Positions 58,911-64,000 of a stretch of 64,000 nt of DNA are shown one piece after another; the first letter of the stretch is position 1; each line of letters opens with the position of its first letter. Below the pieces are notes generated by a model that ran no database searches, had not been told where the DNA came from, and saw only the letters and a list, made by a program, of their open reading frames with translations. The position numbers were made by a program, and so were the translations under genes. Origin of the DNA: Streptomyces naganishii JCM 4654. Lineage in GTDB: Bacteria > Actinomycetota > Actinomycetes > Streptomycetales > Streptomycetaceae. The stretch lies in NCBI RefSeq assembly GCF_014650575.1, contig NZ_BMVF01000012.1, positions 174,145-238,144 of the forward strand. The letters are read 5' to 3'.

Positions 58911-59681
58911 TCACAGGGTGACGGACGCACCCGGCGACAGCAGGTGCAGGCGGTCGGTGAGCGACGCCTCGGCGAACGCCTTCGCCAGGCTCGCGCCGTC
59001 CTCGGTGAAGTGCGCCCAGTGCTCGAAGTGCAGGGGGACGACCTGGCGGGCGCCGAGGATCCGGGCCGCCTCGGCGGCCTGCTCGCTGGTGAGGGTCAGC
59101 GGGGCGTCCGGGACGAGCGGGGTGCGGGCGGCGCCGGCGAACAGCAGGGCGACGTCGAACGGGCCCTCGCGGCCGGCGATCTCGCGGACCAGGCCGAGGG
59201 AGGCGTTGTCGCCGCTGACGTAGATCTTCGGCAGCCCGTCGCCGGACAGGACGAAGCCGGTGACCTCGCCGACGAGGGGTTCGGATCCCGGCGGGCCGTG
59301 CAGCGCGGGGACGGCGGTGACCCGCAGGGCGCCGCCGGCGGGGAGGGGGAGTTCGGCGCGCTCCCAGGGGGCCAGGGCGCGGACGGGGCCGCCGAGGCGG
59401 GACGCGGCGGCGGGCGTGGAGAGGACGAGAGGGGCGTGCTGGAGGTACGTACGGCCGGAGCGGTCGAGGTTGTCGGGGTGCTGGTCGTGGGAGAGGAGTA
59501 CGGCGTCGACCGCGCCCACGTCGGTGGGCGGCAGGGCCGGGCCGGCCGTCTTGACCAGTTCGCGCGAGCCGATCGGGTAGGCGCCGGGGGCGTCGAAGGT
59601 CGGGTCGGTGAGCAGGCGCAGCCCGGCCAGCTCGAGGACGGCGGTGGGGCCGCCGAGGTAGGTGACGTGCACTGGGGTCAT
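58911..59681 (-). CDS. Metallo-beta-lactamase-fold hydrolase
   Basis: A 256-aa MBL-fold protein. The signature HxHxDH reads HDQHPDN, so the last His is replaced by Asn. Other ligands: LTDPTFDAPG (Asp), HGPPG (His), SGDN (Asp), LHFEHWAHF (His). This set resembles UlaG-like or RNase Z-like hydrolases; one metal site may be altered. ATG at 59681 (MTPVHVTYLGGPTAVLEL) is preferred to the longer reading. Divergent from the DUF2277 gene. Confidence 0.85.
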   Translation of the reverse strand: MTPVHVTYLGGPTAVLELAGLRLLTDPTFDAPGAYPIGSRELVKTAGPALPPTDVGAVDAVLLSHDQHPDNLDRSGRTYLQHAPLVLSTPAAASRLGGPVRALAPWERAELPLPAGGALRVTAVPALHGPPGSEPLVGEVTGFVLSGDGLPKIYVSGDNASLGLVREIAGREGPFDVALLFAGAARTPLVPDAPLTLTSEQAAEAARILGARQVVPLHFEHWAHFTEDGASLAKAFAEASLTDRLHLLSPGASVTL

Positions 59682-59745
59682 GGCCGGTGCAAGAGGAACC
59701 GGAGCGGAGCTATTCCCTCCGGGGAGGACGGGAGAGACTGGGGAC

Positions 59746-59976
59746 ATGTGCCGGAGCATCAAGACACTGCGTCCGCCCGCGTTGCCCGAGGAGGCGACCG
59801 AGGAGGAGATCCGGGCGGCGGCGCTGCAGTTCGTGCGGAAGGTCTCGGGCTTCCGCGCGCCCGCCGCGCACAACCAGGAGGTCTTCGACCACGCCGTGGA
59901 GGTGATCGCGGGCGCCACCGCGGAACTGCTGGACGGGCTGGAGGTGCGGGGCCGGGCCGGGCGGACGGCGAACTGA
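59746..59976 (+). CDS. DUF2277 family protein
   Basis: A 76-aa cytosolic protein matching DUF2277: MCRSIKTLRPPALPEEATEEEIRAAALQFVRKVSGFRAPAAHNQEVFDHAVEVIAGAT. The family is common in actinomycetes and has no established role. The start is the ATG after GGAGAGACTGGGGAC. Confidence 0.88.
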   Translation: MCRSIKTLRPPALPEEATEEEIRAAALQFVRKVSGFRAPAAHNQEVFDHAVEVIAGATAELLDGLEVRGRAGRTAN

Positions 59977-60152
59977 CCGGCGGGAGCCGGAAGATCACCA
60001 CCGGAGGGCGGCCGCGGCGGCACGAGCCGGGCGGGCCGCTTCCCCGTTCGAGGTGTCACACATCCCGCTGAAAAGCCGACGACACAGCGACCGTCGCACG
60101 CTTACGGCCCCCTCGTCATCAAGCTGGTGTCTTCTGCGAAGGAGACGCCACC

Positions 60153-61565
60153 GTGCGAGTTTCTGACATCCAGCGCTGCGAGATCCGGCCCGGACGGCTC
60201 GTCGAGTGGAGGTTCAGCCCGGCGACCGTCGCGGCCGCGGCGGCGCTGCCGCCGGACCCGAGGCCACCGGCGTACATCCAGGAGTCGCACATCAGGACGG
60301 CCCGCTCGGTGCGGCGGGACGGACTCTTCGTGCCGACCTGGCTCGGCGCGGCCTTCGACCTGCCGGGCAGAGCCGACCTCGACGCACTGGAACGGGCGTT
60401 GCGCGGCTGGACGCTGCGGCACGAGACGCTGCGCAGCGGCTTCCGGTGGGCCGGTGACGACATGCACCGGTTCACGCTGGACGAGGACGACGTGGCGCTG
60501 CGCCGGGAGGTGGTCGGCGACTTCACCGACCCGGGAGCGCTGGCCCGGTACCTGCAGGACCGGTTCGACGCCGCCGCGGACGCGCTCGAGTGGCCGAACC
60601 TCATCTACGCGGCGGTCGTCCGCGACGACTCCACCAGTGTGTACCTGGCCTTCGACCACACCAATGTCGACGCCTATTCCATCCAGCGCATCCCGCGGGA
60701 GATCTCCGCGCGGTACACGGCGGACGTCACGGGAGAGCCGGTCAGCAGCCCGCCCGCGGGCAGTTACGTCGACTTCTGCGAGCAGGAGCGGGCGAACGCG
60801 GACGGCATCGGCGACACCCACGCGATCGTCGCGCGCTGGCGGGAGTTCATCGCCCGGTGCCACGGGAGGCTCCCGGAGTTCCCCGTCGACCTCGGCCTGC
60901 GCCCCGGCGGGAAGCTGCCCACCCAGAAGCTTCTGTGCGAGCCGCTGGTCGACGCGGACGCGGCCGCCGCGTTCGAGGCGCACTGCCGGCCCTACGGCGG
61001 CAGCCTGGTGGGCATCCTGGCCGCGACCAGCCTGATCGTCCACGAACTCGGCGGGCAGCCGGTCTACCGCACGGTCGTGCCGTTCCACACCCGGCTGAAG
61101 TCCGCCTGGTCGGACTCCGTGGGCTGGTACGTCGGCGGCGCCCCGATCGAGGTGCCCGCGGTGCCGGACCTGGACAGCGCGATGAGTACGGTCCGCGCCG
61201 AGCTGCGGGCCAACCGCACGCTGGCGCGCATTCCGCTGGCCCGCGTACTGCGGCTGCTCGGCACGGACTTCCGTCCGACCTCGCCCGACCTGTATTCGAT
61301 CATCTCGTACGTGGACGCCCGGTCCATTCCCGGCTCCGCCGACTGGGCCGAGCAGAAGGCGTACGGGCTGATGCGGGTGTCGTACGGCGACCAGTTGTGC
61401 GCCTGGGTCAACCGGCTGAACGAAGGGCTGTGGTTCGCCTGCCGCTACCCGGACACCGGCATCGCGTACAAGAACGTGCGGCAGTACGTCGAACGACTGC
61501 GGGACCTGATCCTCTCCGTGCCCGCCCGCGATCACTCCCGGCTCGTGGAGCCGGCGTTCTCCTGA
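60153..61565 (+). CDS. Stand-alone condensation-domain protein
   Basis: A 470-aa protein with the fold of NRPS condensation domains and PapA-type acyltransferases. The active-site HHxxxDG is degenerate: F-D168-H169-T-N-V-D173, keeping the second His and the Asp. Other blocks: RHETLRSGF, PVYRTVVPFHTR, GWYVGGAPIEVP. The protein is not fused to adenylation or carrier domains, and none is nearby. It may join an acyl or aminoacyl group to a small molecule. GTG start after GAAGGAGA. Confidence 0.84.
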   Translation: MRVSDIQRCEIRPGRLVEWRFSPATVAAAAALPPDPRPPAYIQESHIRTARSVRRDGLFVPTWLGAAFDLPGRADLDALERALRGWTLRHETLRSGFRWAGDDMHRFTLDEDDVALRREVVGDFTDPGALARYLQDRFDAAADALEWPNLIYAAVVRDDSTSVYLAFDHTNVDAYSIQRIPREISARYTADVTGEPVSSPPAGSYVDFCEQERANADGIGDTHAIVARWREFIARCHGRLPEFPVDLGLRPGGKLPTQKLLCEPLVDADAAAAFEAHCRPYGGSLVGILAATSLIVHELGGQPVYRTVVPFHTRLKSAWSDSVGWYVGGAPIEVPAVPDLDSAMSTVRAELRANRTLARIPLARVLRLLGTDFRPTSPDLYSIISYVDARSIPGSADWAEQKAYGLMRVSYGDQLCAWVNRLNEGLWFACRYPDTGIAYKNVRQYVERLRDLILSVPARDHSRLVEPAFS

Positions 61566-61581
61566 CCCGGCCTCGGCCCGA

Positions 61582-61632
61582 TTGGCAGATGTTGGGTAAT
61601 TCATCATGCTCCGCTGCCAGTTGGCATCCAAC
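61582..61632. promoter_or_regulatory. Direct and inverted repeats upstream of the chaplin region
   Basis: TTGGCA occurs at 61582 and again at 61621 (39 bp apart), and GTTGGCATCCAAC (61620-61632) is a perfect dyad. Unusually AT-rich for this genome. Probable regulator site or promoter for the region that holds a small ORF and the chaplin gene. Confidence 0.4.
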
Positions 61633-61674
61633 GGGTGATCTGCGCGGCGATGTCCCCCTCAGGAGGGATGCCCG

Positions 61675-61893
61675 ATGCGGGACCACAGCGTGACTACTGT
61701 TAGCTTCTGCTCAATCGCGACGAGCGATCAACTCCGCTGTATGGTCGGTGATGCCCCAGGTCATGCCGCAGGTCGCCCCACAGGTGGCCGTGCCACCGGG
61801 CTGGCGGGCAACCTGCTCAACGGAGAGGGCGACCCCGGCGCCCAGCAGAGCCACCTCGGTTCGACCATGGGCTGCAACAACGCGGCGTTCTGA
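61675..61893 (+). CDS. Possible small protein or frameshifted remnant
   Basis: A 72-aa ORF with a strong SD (AGGAGG, 8 nt before ATG). Codon bias is inconsistent: only the second half (from about residue 42) has G/C-ending codons in this frame, while the stretch 61748-61810 has G/C-ending codons in another plus frame (PQVMPQVAPQVAVPPG). A frameshift between the two frames would give a chimeric peptide. It could be a small secreted or structural peptide near the chaplin gene. Not recognised. Confidence 0.35.
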   Translation: MRDHSVTTVSFCSIATSDQLRCMVGDAPGHAAGRPTGGRATGLAGNLLNGEGDPGAQQSHLGSTMGCNNAAF

Positions 61894-62068
61894 GCGCCCG
61901 GCCCGTGGGGCGAGGCACAGGACGCCCGGCCACTACGACTGCCAGTACCAGTAGCAGTACCAAGTAAGTACCGGAAGAGATGTGGCGGACCGTCAAATCT
62001 CTTCACCTTGTGAGTGTTCGACCTGACGTGGGTGAGTGCCCGCGACGCGTCTGAAGGGCAGGGAACCC

Positions 62069-62827
62069 ATGAAGCGGTCTACCCGAAACAGTGTGATTGC
62101 CATGGCCGTCGCCTCCGGTGCGATGGCGGTCGGGGGGACGGCGTACGCCGACTCCGCCGCGGACGGTGCCGCGAGCGGTTCGCCCGGGGTTCTCTCCGGC
62201 AACAGCATCCAGGTGCCGGTGGACGTCCCCGTGAACGTGTGCGGGAACACCGTCAACCTGGTCGGGCTGCTCAACCCCGCCATGGGCAACAGCTGCGCCA
62301 ACCACGGTGCCCCGGTCGCCAGCAGCGCGGGCTCCACGACGTCGGGTGGGGCCACGGCCGCCGGCGTCACGCACGACTCGCCGGGCGTTCTCTCCGGCGA
62401 CGGCCTCCAGCTTCCGGTCCACCTGCCCGTGAACCTCAGCGGCAACAGCGTGAACGCGGTGGGTGTCGGCAACCCCGTCTTCGGCAACGAGTCCGTCACC
62501 GGCCCGCAGACCGGCCCGCAGACCGGCCCGCAGACCGGCCCGCAGACCGGCCCGCAGACCGGCCCGCAGACCGGCCCGCAGACCGGCCCGCAGACCGGCC
62601 CGCAGACCGGCCCGCACACCGGCCCGGTCTCCGAGCCACGGGCGCACACCCGGCCCGCCACCCAGGTCCACCGGTCCACGGTGGTCGGGCAGCGGACCGC
62701 CCCCACCCTCGCGCACACCGGAGCGGACATGCCCTGGGCGCCGGCGGCCGCGAGCCTGATCTCACTGACGGCAGGGGCGGTGCTGTACCGCCGCTTCCGC
62801 CCGAGGGTGTCCGACCACTGGGCCTGA
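62069..62827 (+). CDS. Long chaplin with sortase anchor, two chaplin domains
   Basis: A 252-aa cell-surface protein. A Sec signal (about 1-28) is followed by chaplin domain 1 (SGNSIQVPVDVPVNVCGNTVNLVGLLNPAMGNSC, both Cys present) and chaplin domain 2 (SGDGLQLPVHLPVNLSGNSVNAVGVGNPVFGN, both Cys lost). Then come nine TGPQ repeats plus TGPH and TGPV, and an LAHTG sortase signal with a C-terminal hydrophobic helix and basic tail. Long chaplins (ChpA-C) are anchored by sortase and recruit short chaplins, lowering surface tension for aerial growth. GC-rich repeats may change in number. Confidence 0.9.
   Translation: MKRSTRNSVIAMAVASGAMAVGGTAYADSAADGAASGSPGVLSGNSIQVPVDVPVNVCGNTVNLVGLLNPAMGNSCANHGAPVASSAGSTTSGGATAAGVTHDSPGVLSGDGLQLPVHLPVNLSGNSVNAVGVGNPVFGNESVTGPQTGPQTGPQTGPQTGPQTGPQTGPQTGPQTGPQTGPHTGPVSEPRAHTRPATQVHRSTVVGQRTAPTLAHTGADMPWAPAAASLISLTAGAVLYRRFRPRVSDHWA
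62498..62629 (+). repeat. 12-nt tandem repeat in the chaplin gene
   Basis: Nine exact copies of ACCGGCCCGCAG (TGPQ) and two variants (TGPH, TGPV). Exact identity suggests recent expansion or active gene conversion. Confidence 0.92.
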
Positions 62828-62868
62828 CGCCGGCCGTGTCCTGATCGGGTCGTGCCCGCAAGGGGCGA

Positions 62869-62892
62869 GGAGCCGCGCCGATGCGCGGCTCC
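62869..62892 (+). terminator. Terminator after the chaplin gene
   Basis: GGAGCCGCGC pairs with its complement around a CGAT loop (10-bp stem), about 40 nt after the chaplin stop and before the convergent DedA-type gene. Confidence 0.75.
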
Positions 62893-62977
62893 GTCGCGCG
62901 GGCGCGGCCGGAGGACGGCGCTGCCGCGGACGCTTGACGAGCGGTGATCCCCCTGGGCGGCCCGGCGCCCGCCCGCG

Positions 62978-63613
62978 CTAGGCCCCCTCCGGGGCGCCAG
63001 GAGTGCGGCGCATGAGGTACGCGGCTCCCGCGCCCGCCGCGAACAGGGCCCCCACCGACACGCCCGTCGCCAGCCAGGCCGCGCCCAGCCAGCGGGTGCC
63101 GTAGTAGCCGAGGGCCGCGCTGTAGGCGGCCCAGGACAGGCCGGCCAGCGCGGACCAGGGCAGGAACTCGCGTACGCGTCGGTGGGTGGCGCCCGCGCCG
63201 AAGGAGACGACCGAGCGTCCGGCGGGGGCGAAGCGGGCCAGTACGACCAGTGCGCCGCCGCCCCGGGACAGGGCCGCGCCGAGTCGTTCCTGCGCCGTGC
63301 TCAGCCGGCGGGAGCGGGAGATCGCGCGGTCCAGCCGCTCGCCGCCGCGCCGGGCCACCCGGTAGGCGACGAGGTCTCCGAGCACCGAGGCCGTGGCCGC
63401 GCACAGGATCAGCGCGAGGATGTCGGGGACGCCGTGGGGGACCTGGCCGGTGGCCGCGCCGGTGCCGGCGGCCGCGGCCGTGGCCGCGGTGACGACGAGT
63501 ACGCCGCTCGGCAGCACCGGCAGGAACACGTCGAGCAGGACGGACACCGCCACCACGACGTAGATCCAAGGAGTGGCGGTGAGCGACCCCACCTTCGCCA
63601 CACTCTCCAGCAC
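62978..63613 (-). CDS. DedA/SNARE-associated family membrane protein
   Basis: A 211-aa membrane protein. The central VTTAATAAAAG...VLGDLVAYRVARRGGERLDRAISRSRRLSTAQERLGAALSRGG, then LARFAPAGRSVVSFGAGATHRRVREFLPWSALAGLSWAAYSAALGYYG, are the DedA/VTT motifs with the conserved Arg/Pro/Gly. DedA proteins help membrane lipid (undecaprenyl phosphate) translocation. About four TM segments. The ATG is preceded by GGGGAG. Confidence 0.87.
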   Translation of the reverse strand: MLESVAKVGSLTATPWIYVVVAVSVLLDVFLPVLPSGVLVVTAATAAAAGTGAATGQVPHGVPDILALILCAATASVLGDLVAYRVARRGGERLDRAISRSRRLSTAQERLGAALSRGGGALVVLARFAPAGRSVVSFGAGATHRRVREFLPWSALAGLSWAAYSAALGYYGTRWLGAAWLATGVSVGALFAAGAGAAYLMRRTPGAPEGA

Positions 63614-63782
63614 CGCGTACTCCCCTGACTCCCCCCCCGTGGGCCGACCGTGCCGCGACGTCGCGGGGGAGCGGCAGGGGCGGCTGGTGAACAGCCATAC
63701 AGCGTACGCGGCGAGAGTGACAGAAGGTGCACCGGGGGCTCAAGTGTTCGTCACCGCCCCCGGTGCGGCAGTACGGGGTGGA

Positions 63783-63944
63783 TCAGGCGGTCACGGGCGT
63801 CCGCTGTTCGGCCGCACCGCCGCGCGCGGCCGTGCGCCGGGCGGAGACTCTGGCCAGCAGCCCGTCGAGGCCGAAGGCGCCGTGGCCGGTGAAGACCAGC
63901 AGCAGGAAGGCCCAGCAGAACAGCACCGACAGCTCGCCGCCTGT
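63783..63944 (-). pseudogene. Truncated DoxX-family membrane protein
   Basis: The reading frame gives about 50 codons of a DoxX C terminus (GELSVLFCWAFLLLVFTGHGAFGLDGLLARV), then a short Arg/Ala-rich tail and TGA. Upstream the frame meets TGA within a few codons and the expected N-terminal two-thirds (three TM helices) is absent. The break is next to sequence that resembles an insertion-sequence end. Normal DoxX proteins are about 130-180 aa. Confidence 0.6.
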
Positions 63945-64000
63945 CCTGTCTCAGCTAAGTCCGGGCACCTTGGGCCCTCCACCTGGGGCGCCCGGAGAAC
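63942..64000. mobile_element. Possible insertion-sequence terminus at the window edge
   Basis: CCTGTCCTGTCTCAGCTAAG begins exactly where the DoxX reading frame is interrupted and is AT-richer than its flank. It has the look of an IS terminal repeat with sub-terminal sequence. The transposase would lie outside the window. No second end is visible, so this is a weak call. Confidence 0.35.

Overview
The window is chromosomal DNA of a Streptomyces-type actinomycete. The evidence is very high G+C with G/C-ending codons, many GTG starts, FasR-controlled fabD-fabH-acpP-fabF, a homodimeric AceE pyruvate dehydrogenase, DUF3145 and DUF3052 proteins, stacked TerD genes and a chaplin. Gene content and order resemble the conserved core around the fab/aceE/ter loci of Streptomyces coelicolor (from memory; no search was run).

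Layout. (1) 0-11 kb, minus strand: an aminotransferase with a Pro/Ala tail, a Tat-exported aldose 1-epimerase, a ChvE/MmsA/MmsB-type monosaccharide ABC transporter, a U32-like barrel protein, a zinc alcohol dehydrogenase and an enolase-superfamily sugar-acid dehydratase. TTCGA-type inverted repeats lie in front of the catabolic genes, but no regulator for them is in the window. (2) 11-21 kb: a zinc-ribbon membrane protein with a Gly/Pro/Ala repeat, a MarR-controlled oxidoreductase, a serine hydrolase, an EI24 membrane protein, a peptidase C15-like protein with Ser at the Cys position, a secreted poly(Gly-Ala) protein, a second aldose epimerase and an SGNH lipoprotein. (3) 21-26.5 kb: the essential type II fatty-acid synthase operon with its activator FasR and a candidate FasR operator. 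(4) 26.5-36 kb: pirin, a truncated HAD/DUF397 pair, a serine hydrolase, GNAT, MerR with its operator, a DUF4429 protein, an alpha/beta hydrolase, TetR with a DHA2 efflux pump, and a potassium channel with a pentapeptide repeat. (5) 36-49.5 kb: aceE, DUF3052 and a peroxiredoxin, then the Ter stress block: two TerD, a DUF475/TerC membrane protein, a TerA-like protein and a divergent TerD with a Tyr/Gly/Pro tail. The Ter-linked enzyme cassette follows (citrate-lyase-like aldolase, PRTase-TRSP-StiP-PELOTA fusion, HAD phosphatase). (6) 49-57 kb, envelope: a class A PBP with a degenerate transpeptidase site, a deacetylase-like protein, an amidase, a coiled-coil membrane protein and a DUF4097 lipoprotein. 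(7) 57-64 kb: tRNA-Val(UAC), small conserved proteins, a stand-alone condensation-domain protein, a sortase-anchored two-domain chaplin, a DedA-type protein, and a truncated DoxX gene next to what may be an insertion-sequence end.

The most unusual region is the Ter enzyme cassette at 44.8-49.3 kb. It looks like a small-molecule (nucleoside or phosphoribosyl) pathway whose product is unknown, placed beside calcium-binding TerD proteins. Other good leads are the poly(Gly-Ala) secreted protein, the PBP whose SxxK lysine is replaced by Gln and whose cytoplasmic tail repeats a TMQL motif, the chaplin with a cysteine-less second domain, and several regulator-operator pairs readable from the DNA. 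Functions come from recognised motifs in the translated sequence. No alignment or structure prediction was run.
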